The position numbers and the translations under genes were made by a program. DNA of 61,339 nt from Verrucomicrobiota bacterium (GTDB lineage Bacteria > Verrucomicrobiota > Verrucomicrobiia > Opitutales > Opitutaceae): positions 1-61,339 of the forward strand of contig JAQGOP010000019.1 in the NCBI GenBank assembly GCA_028293545.1. Reading direction: 5' to 3'. How positions within the stretch are numbered: position 1 is the first letter of the stretch; each line of letters starts with the position of its first letter. Under the pieces are notes generated by a model. It searched no databases and was not told the DNA's origin. It saw only the letters and a list, made by a program, of their open reading frames with translations. Shown here in pieces: positions 1-7,796 of the stretch.

Positions 1-1417
1 GGCCGATGCCGCGGATGAGTAATTGCTTGTTCCCACTGGTGCCGGCGCCACCGGCGACAAATCCCATGATGAGGACATTCGAATCCGCACCGGAAACGAT
101 GCGCACCGAGACGTTGATGAGACGGCCCGGATCCCCGGTCGCGACGACCCCGAGCGTGGCCGCAGTGCTGGTCACCGCACCGGAACTGTTGGTCGCCGTC
201 ACGGTGTAGCTGCCGGCGTCGCCGCCCTGCAGGTTCGAGATCAGGAGCTGGCTCGAGGTGGCGCCGCTGATGGCCGCGCCGCCCTTCTTCCATTGGTAAG
301 CCAGGCTGCCGCCGGAAATTTCCGCGCTCAGCACGACGGAGCCGCCCACTGCAACCGTATGCCCCACCGGCTGGGTCGTGACAGCGGGCGCTGAAGAACT
401 GCCGACCGTGAGGACCGCGCCCGAGCTCGTCACCGAGCCGGACAAATTCGATGCGACCGCGGTGTACGTCGCGGCGTCGGCAGCCTGCACGTTGTTCAAC
501 GTCAGCGTTGTGTTCGTGGCCCCGGTGACATCGGCCGCGCCCTTTTTCCACTGGATAGTCGGCGCGGGATTCCCCGTCACGGCCACGGTAAAGGTGACAT
601 TCGCGCCGGTGGTAACCGACTGGCTGGCAGGTTGGGTCGTGAAGACCGGAGCAGCCGGAGCCGCTGAAACCGTCAGGACCGCGCCGTTACTCGTGACCGA
701 ACCGACGGAATTGGTCGCGACCGCGGTGTAAGTCGCGGCGTCTCCCGCCTGCACACTATTCAAGGTCAGGGTGGTGCTGGTGGCGCCGGCAACATCGGCC
801 GCGCCTTTCTTCCATTGGATCGTCGGCGTCGGAGTCCCCGACACGGCCACGGTGAAGGTCACATTTGTGCCGGCCGATACCGACTGGCTGGCGGGCTGCG
901 TGCTGAAAGCGGGTGCGGTATTCCCGCTGCCCGCCAGGACGGTGATCGTATAGCCGAAGTCGACGCGCTCCCCACCCGGACCAAAGGCCGAGATCGTGAT
1001 CGGGAAGTTGCCGACGCTCGTCGGCGTGCCGCTCAGGAGAATGTTGGCACCGGCCAGGCCGCTGAAAGACAATCCCTGCGGCAACGTCCCGTCGACCGAC
1101 CAGTTCGAAGCCGGCCCCAGCGGGCTGTTGGAGGTGTAGCCGATGGAAACCGCCACTCCCGCCGTCAAAGTGATTCCGTTTTGGGAACCCGCGGAAGGCA
1201 CCAGCGGGGTCGCGCCGGCCATCGAATTCATCGCGCCGAGCGAGGCCGCGGCGGCCGCGAGCGATTTGAGCACCGCACCCACGGGCGACGAAATCACCAT
1301 TTCCTCCACGGCCGTCGCGATGCGCACGACCGGGCTGCGTTGGAGGAGAGTGATGAGCACCGCGGTCGGGAGGTTGAACCAAGCGAGGCGACGTTGGAGG
1401 GAGGCGGAGAATTTCAT
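1..1417 (-). CDS. Immunoglobulin-like repeat surface protein, C-terminus beyond window
   Basis: The reading frame stays open from the ATG at 1417 to the left edge, 472 codons, so the C-terminus is missing. After a basic N-terminus and a weakly hydrophobic, Ala-rich stretch comes a putative Ig-fold segment, with LSFSGLAGANILLSGTPTSVG near residues 110-130. Three Ig-like repeats follow, each with a QWKKG strand and a GD(A)A-YT strand with spacing of 86-88 residues. The last visible part (RLINVSVRIVSG to LLIRGIG) resembles the domain that follows Ig repeats in many large verrucomicrobial surface proteins. Such proteins are usually exported and adhesive or structural; this role is inferred. The gene starts 232 bp from the next one and seems to stand alone. 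No catalytic domain is seen. Confidence 0.8.
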   Translation of the reverse strand, partial: MKFSASLQRRLAWFNLPTAVLITLLQRSPVVRIATAVEEMVISSPVGAVLKSLAAAAASLGAMNSMAGATPLVPSAGSQNGITLTAGVAVSIGYTSNSPLGPASNWSVDGTLPQGLSFSGLAGANILLSGTPTSVGNFPITISAFGPGGERVDFGYTITVLAGSGNTAPAFSTQPASQSVSAGTNVTFTVAVSGTPTPTIQWKKGAADVAGATSTTLTLNSVQAGDAATYTAVATNSVGSVTSNGAVLTVSAAPAAPVFTTQPASQSVTTGANVTFTVAVTGNPAPTIQWKKGAADVTGATNTTLTLNNVQAADAATYTAVASNLSGSVTSSGAVLTVGSSSAPAVTTQPVGHTVAVGGSVVLSAEISGGSLAYQWKKGGAAISGATSSQLLISNLQGGDAGSYTVTATNSSGAVTSTAATLGVVATGDPGRLINVSVRIVSGADSNVLIMGFVAGGAGTSGNKQLLIRGIG

Positions 1418-1649
1418 GGGCAGGCGGGTAATTGATTCCGGAGGATCGGTGGGCGGTGCGTCGGGCCCGAACGTCAACCGGAGGTCGCACCGAGAAAAGA
1501 CGGCGATGGTAACAGGGCTGTTACCCGATGAGGACACGGAGGTTCGCCAATGCTTCCGTCCCGTCCACCCTGGAACCTGCGAATTTCCGGTGAAAAAAAT
1601 TTCCCCCCGCGCCTCGTGCTTTTTGCGCGAGTTTCGCTGCGGGATTTTT

Positions 1650-2906
1650 TCAAAACCTCACGGTGAACTGCACCGCCAGGGTGTGCTGGTAATCGTGCGC
1701 GCCGAGATCGTCCGGCTGGACGCTGTACTGGAGCTTCACCTGGACATGCGGCGTGAACCGAAAGCTCGGCGCCACGTCGATGCGCCACCGATCGTAACCC
1801 CAGGGCAAGCGGCCTCCGACCGAGTCGCTCACCGTGCCGAAGACCTGTTCGTTCCACCGCACTGCCCCGGAAAACTGCGGCGTGAATTTATACTTCGCCT
1901 CGACGTAATAGGCCGTGGTCCGCACATCCCCGACCGTGGGAATTTCAAAACGCGTTTCAAAAGCCTCGGCCCACAGCTGCCAGTGATGCCACGCGAAACC
2001 GACATCCTGCGCCAGGACCACTTCGCGATAATCGTCGAGCGACGTGCCCGGTGCGATCGTGGGCGCCGCACTGGGCAACAGGTAGGAACCTGCGCTCGCC
2101 GAAAATCCCATCGTCCACCGTTCGTCCGGACGAAAGCCCACGCGCGCGCTGTAGGTCGGATGATCCCACCGCACTTCATCGCTGCCCCAGTATTCCGGGC
2201 GCGAGGCCAGCGCCCCGTTCTTGATTTCGCCCGCGTAGGTGAACTTGCCGACCTCGCCCGAGATCGCGGCGCCGGTCGCGTAGCTCGGCCCCCAGATGAT
2301 CGGCAGGCGAAATCGGCTGTCGGCAAATGCATCGCCCGGGAAATGCTTCGGCTGGACATGCGCCCAGCGCAGCAGGGTCGATCCGTTCCGCACCGCCGCC
2401 ACATCCCACATACCCGTGAGGTTTTCGTACGGCAGCGGAGCGGTGACAAACGGATTGTCCCATGAGCCATGCCGATGGACCCAGCTGCCGACCACGGTCG
2501 CGAATTTTCCGACTTGGAAATTAAAACGCCCATCCTGCCACGGCGTGAGCCGCAACGCATATTCGTCGAAGCGCCCTTCCATGCCGCCGTCGGTCGGATC
2601 GAAACCCCGGTCGACGCGCGCCTGCACAAACGCATAGATCTTTTCCCCAAGCTGGACGTCGAGAAACATCGAGAGACGCGGCGCGAACAGCTCCGGCCCC
2701 GACGCGACCATCAAACCGGGCGGTGGCTGCGAGAAGAAATATCCTTCGAGGTCGAGCGACCCGCTCAACCGCCCGCGAAACGCACCGCCCAGCGCACTCA
2801 CGGAAAGCGATTCATCCAGCCGGTCGATGAAATCCTCGCTGCTCCGCGCGGGCATCGCCAGCGCGCCCAGGAGGCAGCCCACCACGATGCGGCCGGTGGT
2901 TTTCAA
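1650..2906 (-). CDS. Outer-membrane beta-barrel (porin-like) protein
   Basis: The 418-residue product has a signal peptide (KTTGRIVVGCLLGALAMPARS) and then a long run of alternating polar/aromatic strands. It ends in VQFTVRF, a terminal-Phe signature of outer-membrane barrels. Motifs such as RFNFQVGKFATVVGSWVHRH resemble phosphate-selective porin or DUF-type barrel proteins, but I cannot assign a family. The start is a TTG at 2906 that overlaps the kinase stop codon as TTGA, so translation is probably coupled. It is the last gene of the eight-gene operon. A role as channel or as a structural partner of the upstream redox proteins is inference. Confidence 0.75.
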   Translation of the reverse strand: MKTTGRIVVGCLLGALAMPARSSEDFIDRLDESLSVSALGGAFRGRLSGSLDLEGYFFSQPPPGLMVASGPELFAPRLSMFLDVQLGEKIYAFVQARVDRGFDPTDGGMEGRFDEYALRLTPWQDGRFNFQVGKFATVVGSWVHRHGSWDNPFVTAPLPYENLTGMWDVAAVRNGSTLLRWAHVQPKHFPGDAFADSRFRLPIIWGPSYATGAAISGEVGKFTYAGEIKNGALASRPEYWGSDEVRWDHPTYSARVGFRPDERWTMGFSASAGSYLLPSAAPTIAPGTSLDDYREVVLAQDVGFAWHHWQLWAEAFETRFEIPTVGDVRTTAYYVEAKYKFTPQFSGAVRWNEQVFGTVSDSVGGRLPWGYDRWRIDVAPSFRFTPHVQVKLQYSVQPDDLGAHDYQHTLAVQFTVRF

Positions 2907-4693
2907 GCCGTGCCTCCCGTTGCGCCCGCCACAGGTTCGGCGCGCTGGAATCGCACCTCAAACTCCGTCCACGTCTCGTCGGATCGCACCAGCCTCAAGT
3001 CGCCCTGATGAAGTCCCGCCAGTTGCCGCGCCAGGTTGAGGCCCAGGCCGTAGCCCGGCACGTTTTCGCCCACCGCGCCGCGATGGAAGCGCTCGAAAAT
3101 GTGATCCTGCATTCCCGGCAGGATCCGCTGGCCCGTGTTGCCGATCGTCAGGTATACCCAGTCGCCCTCGGTCCGCGCGGCGATGCGGATGCGCCCGCCG
3201 GGCCGGTTATATTTCCGCGCGTTCTCCAGCAGATTCTGGAGGATCAGCGCGGCGTAGCGCTTCTCGCCCGCGATGTGGAGGTCCGCCGGGAAATCGGTTT
3301 CCACCGCCAGTTCCAATGCGTCGGGCAGCGCGCCCAGGTCGTCGAGCGAACCTTCGATCAACTGGCTGAGGTTCACCGGCGTGAAATCGATCTTCAACCG
3401 GCCCGCGTCCATTCGCGACAACAGCAGCAGATCCTCGATCACGCTCGAGAGCCGGTAGGTCTGGTGGACCAAGGCGGAGATTTCCCGGCATTCCTCCGGG
3501 GAAAGTTTTTCGTGGGCCAGCATTTCCTCCAGCCCCGCGCGCAGCACCGTCACCGGGGTCTTCAACTGGTGCGAAGCATCCGCCGAGAAACGCGCCGCGC
3601 GCTGCAGTTCCTCGTTCGTCGACTCCAGCTTCGCCTCCGCCCGCACGCGTTGCGCGAGGTGCTCGGCGGAATCCACTTCCAGCTTTTCCACCGGGACGGC
3701 GAGGCGGCGGGAAAGAAACTGGCTCGCCGCGAGCCCGATCAAGAGGAGCAGCCCGCCCGCGCCGACGACCTGCCAGCGCAACTGGCGCTGGCGCGCGCGC
3801 AATTCGGCCAACGGATGAATCGAAACTTCGTACGCGGGCGGATAGAGCGAACCCGGATTGAGCCGCTTGTAGAAGAGGAGATGCGGCCCGCCAGCGATGG
3901 TGCGGGTGAAGCGCGTTGCGGCGCCCTGCCGGCTCGCGAGCCTCGTCCCGATCTCGGTCCCGATCGCGATCTCATCCTCCGGCGGAAGGGCCGGAAGATA
4001 AAGCCGGCCATCGAGCCAGATCCCGTTCCGCATGCCGAGGTTCGAAGGCGATGACCGCTGTTCCACGGGTTTGAAACCCAGCACGATCGCGGCAATGGCC
4101 TCGCCGGTTTCGCTTGAAACGATCGGCATCGCGATCACCTCCGAAATCACTTCCCGCTGGTCGGCGGTTTTTCTCGGGAGATAGCCGATCTGCTGGCGGT
4201 TCGGCAGCGTCGGCAATGCCAGCTTCAGCTCCTCGGCGGGCGAAAGCATTCCCACCGCTTGCCGAGCCGCGGGCAGAATCGGCCGGCCGGCGTGGTCGAG
4301 GAAACGATAGAACTCCGCGTGCAACGCGTACGCCGCCTGCTCCGGTGACAGCCCCGCGTCGGATTCCATCACGTCGCGCAACTCGTCCTTCGCGCTCGGG
4401 TACAGCAGGTCGGGCGCGCCGTCCTCCAGCGCCGCGTGGATCCGGGATTTCCGCACAAGATCGCGACAGCGTTCGACGAGGGCGGCGTGCCGGATTTCCT
4501 GGAGCATGTTCAGGCCGTCGAGCTGGTCCTGGAAACCGCGCTCGAGGTCGCGCTCGACGTTGGCCGCGAGCTGGTGCTGCGCGAAATAAAGCGTCAGCCC
4601 GGTGATCGCCGACACGACCAGCATCATCGCGACCAGCAGCTTCGTGCGGAAGCTCCTCACGGGCGTGGGTGCCAGCGCGGAGCGGGCAATCAC
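2903..4693 (-). CDS. Sensor histidine kinase
   Basis: A 596-residue inner-membrane kinase. A first membrane helix lies near residues 18-38 and a second near 308-328, enclosing a periplasmic sensor domain of about 270 residues. A short linker leads to the HisKA domain with His375 in SADASHQLKTP. The ATPase domain has an N-box NLLENARKYN near 487 and a G-box GYGLGL near 547. The start chosen is the GTG at 4693, which overlaps the upstream TGA as GTGA; an ATG at 4768 would lie deep inside the upstream gene. It is the evident partner of the response regulator at 5331. The cupredoxin gene between the two suggests that it senses copper or periplasmic redox state; this is inferred from position only. 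Confidence 0.92.
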   Translation of the reverse strand: MIARSALAPTPVRSFRTKLLVAMMLVVSAITGLTLYFAQHQLAANVERDLERGFQDQLDGLNMLQEIRHAALVERCRDLVRKSRIHAALEDGAPDLLYPSAKDELRDVMESDAGLSPEQAAYALHAEFYRFLDHAGRPILPAARQAVGMLSPAEELKLALPTLPNRQQIGYLPRKTADQREVISEVIAMPIVSSETGEAIAAIVLGFKPVEQRSSPSNLGMRNGIWLDGRLYLPALPPEDEIAIGTEIGTRLASRQGAATRFTRTIAGGPHLLFYKRLNPGSLYPPAYEVSIHPLAELRARQRQLRWQVVGAGGLLLLIGLAASQFLSRRLAVPVEKLEVDSAEHLAQRVRAEAKLESTNEELQRAARFSADASHQLKTPVTVLRAGLEEMLAHEKLSPEECREISALVHQTYRLSSVIEDLLLLSRMDAGRLKIDFTPVNLSQLIEGSLDDLGALPDALELAVETDFPADLHIAGEKRYAALILQNLLENARKYNRPGGRIRIAARTEGDWVYLTIGNTGQRILPGMQDHIFERFHRGAVGENVPGYGLGLNLARQLAGLHQGDLRLVRSDETWTEFEVRFQRAEPVAGATGGTA

Positions 4694-5334
4694 GGGAAAT
4701 CGGCCTGAAGCACCGAGTTTTCCTTCAGCTCCACCGTCCGTTCGAGCGTTGTCTTGCTGTCCACCCACGCCTTGAGCACGTAACGGCCCACCGGCAGGCC
4801 GCCCAGCCTGAAGTGGCCCTCGGTGTCGGTGATCACGAAATGCGGCGTCGCGAGCACCAGGATCAACCCGCGCATGTGCTCATGGATATCGCAGCGCAAC
4901 GTGACCAGCCCCGGGACTTCGAAGACTTGCGACGGCACGGGTTTCTCGCCGGGCAGATAACGCCCCAGGTCAAAACGCTTCGGCGCCGAGTACGAAAAAA
5001 CATCGTGGTAGGTGTCGTCGAGGTTGGGAAACTCAACCTTCGTCCCCACGCGGATCGGCAGCAGCAGCGGGACAAACGCCAGGTCCTTCTGCGACATCTG
5101 CGTCACCGGTTGGACCGCGGCCGCGGGAAAATCACCCTCGAGGTAAACCACCGCCAGCGGCGGGTTCATCGCCACCACCCCGCCCTTGCTCACGATTTCA
5201 TAGCGCTTGTTCATGACCGGCGCCGTGCGCGCCTTCGGCAAGGGCACGCGTCCCTCCACGACCGACTCCGCCCTCCCGAGGCCCGGCGCGAGCACCGCGC
5301 CGATGAAGACAATCAGGAGGCGGATTTTTTTCAT
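4690..5334 (-). CDS. Secreted cupredoxin-like protein with C-terminal carboxypeptidase-regulatory-like domain
   Basis: A signal peptide (KKIRLLIVFIGAVLAPGLGRA) precedes a 190-residue periplasmic protein. The set His110 (TYHDVF), Cys148, His151 and Met154 (CDIHEHM) matches the four ligands of a type 1 blue-copper site with the usual Cys-x2-His-x2-Met spacing. The last 50 residues (VITDTEGHFRLGGLPVGRY and on) look like a small beta-sandwich of the carboxypeptidase regulatory type. Similar proteins are labelled methylamine-utilisation or plastocyanin-like proteins. The start is the ATG at 5334, which overlaps the regulator stop as ATGA. It lies between regulator and kinase genes, so it may be an electron carrier or a copper-binding input for the kinase. 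Confidence 0.85.
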   Translation of the reverse strand: MKKIRLLIVFIGAVLAPGLGRAESVVEGRVPLPKARTAPVMNKRYEIVSKGGVVAMNPPLAVVYLEGDFPAAAVQPVTQMSQKDLAFVPLLLPIRVGTKVEFPNLDDTYHDVFSYSAPKRFDLGRYLPGEKPVPSQVFEVPGLVTLRCDIHEHMRGLILVLATPHFVITDTEGHFRLGGLPVGRYVLKAWVDSKTTLERTVELKENSVLQADFP

Positions 5335-6008
5335 GCCGTGGCGCGGACAGTATATCCCACCGAACGCAGGGTATGGATAAGCGGGACCGAAAAGGTCGAG
5401 TCCACCTTCTTGCGCAGCCGCGTGATGAAGATTTCCACCGTGCGCGTGTCGTACTCGTGGTCGCGCTGCCAGACGCGCTCGCACAATTCCGTGCGGGAAA
5501 ACACGCGCCCCGGCTCCTGCATCAGCACCTGGAGCACGTCAAATTCCCGCGGCGACAGCGCCACCAGTTTCCCGGCCCGGCTCACCTTCCTCGTCTGCAC
5601 GTCCATCTGGAGGTCGGCGACCTTCAGCAGGTCCGCCGCGGTCGGCGTCGACCCGCGCCGGCCCAGCGCTTCGACGCGCGCCACCAATTCGTCGAGCGAG
5701 AAGGGCTTGGCGAGATAGTCGTCCGCGCCAGCATTGAGGCCCTTGACGCGATGCTCGACGTCGCCCCGCGCCGTCAGGATGAGGACCCGGGCCGTCGACG
5801 CCGAGGCCCGCAAGCGGGAAAGCAGGGACAGTCCATCCAGGCTCGGGAGATTCAGGTCGAGCACGACGAGATCAGGACGCTCGTCGAGCGCGGCCTGCAA
5901 TCCCGTCAACCCGTCGAATCGGGCGCTCGCGACATGGCCATGGCGGGTGAGCGCGCTCGTGACATGGCGCGCCAGCTGGGGCTCATCTTCAATCACCAGG
6001 ATGCGCAT
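5331..6008 (-). CDS. OmpR/PhoB-family response regulator
   Basis: A 225-residue two-domain regulator. The receiver domain (residues 1-115) has the acidic pair ED near residue 7, the phosphoryl-accepting Asp51 (VVLDLNLP) and Lys101 in KPF. The C-terminal winged helix (about 130-223) contains ELCERVWQRDHEYDTRTVEI followed by the RLRKKVD recognition region. It is encoded upstream of the cupredoxin and the kinase with a 4-bp overlap, so it is the cognate regulator of that kinase. Its targets probably include this operon, though no repeated binding site was recognised upstream of 8951. Confidence 0.95.
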   Translation of the reverse strand: MRILVIEDEPQLARHVTSALTRHGHVASARFDGLTGLQAALDERPDLVVLDLNLPSLDGLSLLSRLRASASTARVLILTARGDVEHRVKGLNAGADDYLAKPFSLDELVARVEALGRRGSTPTAADLLKVADLQMDVQTRKVSRAGKLVALSPREFDVLQVLMQEPGRVFSRTELCERVWQRDHEYDTRTVEIFITRLRKKVDSTFSVPLIHTLRSVGYTVRATA

Positions 6009-6025
6009 GCTGAAAAAACGCGGCC

Positions 6026-6256
6026 TCAGTTGCAGCCGCAGCCGCTCCCGCCGACGCCGCGTCCGCCGTTGGCAGCTTCGCGCGAAAAATAAGTGTGCTC
6101 ACCCATGGCCACGGCGATCGGGTCGCGATCCGGCCGCATGGAATAACTTGCGAGCGTCGCGCGCTCCCAAGGCTGCACTTTCACGGCCGCGCAGCCCGAG
6201 AAAAAGGCCGCGGCAACGACTATGGCGGCAAAGAGAAAAAGGCGGGAGGTTTTCAT
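6026..6256 (-). CDS. DUF4266 small lipoprotein
   Basis: A 76-residue protein with a lipoprotein signal (FAAIVVAAAFFSGCAAV; lipobox Cys near 22), the motif VQPWERATLASYSMRPDRDP and the tail REAANGGRGVGGSGCGCN. This is the full pattern of the DUF4266 family, whose members are about this size. No biochemical function is known to me. The family regularly sits beside DUF3570, TlpA-like thioredoxin and ApbE genes, as here. The conserved terminal Cys-Gly-Cys could bind metal or form a disulfide with the neighbouring thioredoxin; that is speculation. The start is the ATG at 6256, 30 bp after the thioredoxin stop. Confidence 0.85.
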   Translation of the reverse strand: MKTSRLFLFAAIVVAAAFFSGCAAVKVQPWERATLASYSMRPDRDPIAVAMGEHTYFSREAANGGRGVGGSGCGCN

Positions 6257-6285
6257 GGCGGGGACAAGGGTGCGGCGTTCACCGA

Positions 6286-6813
6286 TCATGGCGTCTCTTT
6301 GAACAAGGTTTCGAGTTCCGTCCGGAGGACTCTTTCGGTGCCGTTGCCGTGGAAGCCCATATGAATGAAGCGGACGCGCCCATCGCGGCCAAGCAGGTAT
6401 GAAGTCGGCATCGCCGGAACCCTCACCGTCGACACGAGTTGCTTCCCGGAATCGAGCAGGGCCGGAAACGGCGGTTTCCACTTATTCACGAAGGAATTAA
6501 ACTCGCCCGCTTTTTCATCGACGCTCACCGCGACGAGCACCAGCCCGCGCGGTGAATAGTCCGCGAAGATTTTCCCGTAAATCGGAAAGGACGCTTTGCA
6601 TGGCGCGCACCACGAGGCCCAGAAATCCACGAGCACGATCTTGCCGGCGGTTTCCGGGACTGGTCCGCCCGTCAGTTTCGCATCGGCCAAGGAGGGGAAG
6701 ACATCGCCGACCTTGATTTCGGCGCAAGCCCTCGACGCCGTAAAAATTCCCAGCATGAGGGCCAGCGCCACCCGCAGGGTGATCCGCGAGGATTTCTTAT
6801 TTTGCGGCGACAT
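6286..6813 (-). CDS. TlpA-like periplasmic thioredoxin
   Basis: A 175-residue secreted thioredoxin. A signal peptide ends near residue 31 (TASRACA), followed by a TlpA/ResA-type fold with the redox motif WASWCAPCK (Cys69, Cys72) and a cis-Pro region VPAMPTSYLLG. TlpA-type proteins are reductants for cytochrome c or copper-site cysteines in the periplasm. Here the likely clients are the operon's own Cys-rich products, the DUF4266 lipoprotein and the cupredoxin, by inference from context. The start overlaps the end of the ApbE gene by 17 bp. Confidence 0.93.
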   Translation of the reverse strand: MSPQNKKSSRITLRVALALMLGIFTASRACAEIKVGDVFPSLADAKLTGGPVPETAGKIVLVDFWASWCAPCKASFPIYGKIFADYSPRGLVLVAVSVDEKAGEFNSFVNKWKPPFPALLDSGKQLVSTVRVPAMPTSYLLGRDGRVRFIHMGFHGNGTERVLRTELETLFKETP

Positions 6814-7786
6814 AATTATAGAAGCCGCGGGTCTGCGCCCGCGCGGTGGCCGTGATCAAAATTCCCTCGGCCCCGGGGATCGCCTGGATGAATTCGATGC
6901 CGCGCGGCACACCCATCACGAAGGCGGTCGTCGAGAGCACCCCGGCCTGCAGGCAGGTTCCGGCGACGACCGTGGCTTGGAGGCATCCGTTCGCGACGGG
7001 CCAGCCCGTGCGGGGGTCGACGATATGGCCGTAGCGTTTTCCCGCGATGGTGAAACAGCGGATGTAGTCGCCGGACGACGCGATTCCCTTTCCGCGCAAT
7101 GCGACGCTCGCGGAAGCGGTGCCAGGTTTCGTGGGATCCTCCAGCCCGATGTGCCAGGCCGGACGGCCCGGCGGCGCGCCGAGTGCGCGCAGGTCGTGGC
7201 CGAAGTCGACCAGCACATTCGCGATGCCGTGGTCGACCGCGATCTGCGCGACGACATCGACGGCGTATTCCTTGCCGAAGCCGCCGAAATCCAGCGCCAT
7301 GCCCGCCTGCGGCAAAAACACTTTCCCCGGCGCCAGCTGCACTTTTCCCCAACCCACGAGTTTGCGCGCGTCCTGGATCTGCTGGACCGTCGGCACCACG
7401 GGATTCTCGGCCTTGTAGTTCCACAGCCGGATCAGCGGCAGGGAGGTCGCGTCGAGCACACCCTGGCTCATGAAATGCAGCGTCTCACACAGCTTCAGCA
7501 TCTGCTCCATCTCCGGGTCGACCTCGACCCAGTCGCGACCCGACGCGGCGTTGATGCGGCTCACCAGGCTGTCGACGCGAAAGCGCGAGTATTTCGCCTC
7601 GAAGCCGTTGACCCAGCCCACCGCCGCCGCCTCGAACCGGTCGGCCTGCGCCGCGTCGTTCGTCGCGTATTGGATTTCGCACGTCGTCCCGAGCGCGGGA
7701 AATGCCAGCCGGCGCAGCGGCCCCGACCCGGTGTCGGAGCCCGGAGCGGGCGGCGGCTGACGATGAGACTGGGCGATCATGGCCAT
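6797..7786 (-). CDS. apbE: FAD:protein FMN transferase (ApbE family)
   Basis: A 329-residue ApbE-fold protein. Recognisable family motifs are FSR-like KYSRFRVDSLVSRIN near 65-80, DFGGFGKEYAVD near 166-177, VDFGHDLRALG near 193, HIVDPRTGWP near 255 and STTAFVMG near 290. ApbE enzymes use FAD and Mg2+ to attach FMN covalently to Ser/Thr of exported proteins. No clear signal peptide is visible at the N-terminus (Pro/Ser-rich 20 residues). It might act before export, or its signal was missed because of the start choice. No standard flavin-acceptor protein with a D-x-x-[ST]-G-A-[ST] motif is encoded next to it; see the finding on DUF3570. It lies between DUF3570 (10-bp gap) and TlpA (17-bp overlap). 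Confidence 0.92.
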   Translation of the reverse strand: MAMIAQSHRQPPPAPGSDTGSGPLRRLAFPALGTTCEIQYATNDAAQADRFEAAAVGWVNGFEAKYSRFRVDSLVSRINAASGRDWVEVDPEMEQMLKLCETLHFMSQGVLDATSLPLIRLWNYKAENPVVPTVQQIQDARKLVGWGKVQLAPGKVFLPQAGMALDFGGFGKEYAVDVVAQIAVDHGIANVLVDFGHDLRALGAPPGRPAWHIGLEDPTKPGTASASVALRGKGIASSGDYIRCFTIAGKRYGHIVDPRTGWPVANGCLQATVVAGTCLQAGVLSTTAFVMGVPRGIEFIQAIPGAEGILITATARAQTRGFYNYVAAK

Positions 7787-7796
7787 GGCTCGAAGT

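Noticed and set aside
1143..2465. A 440-codon open frame on the plus strand
   Set aside because: It crosses the start of the Ig-repeat gene and most of the barrel gene on the opposite strand and gives no protein-like sequence.
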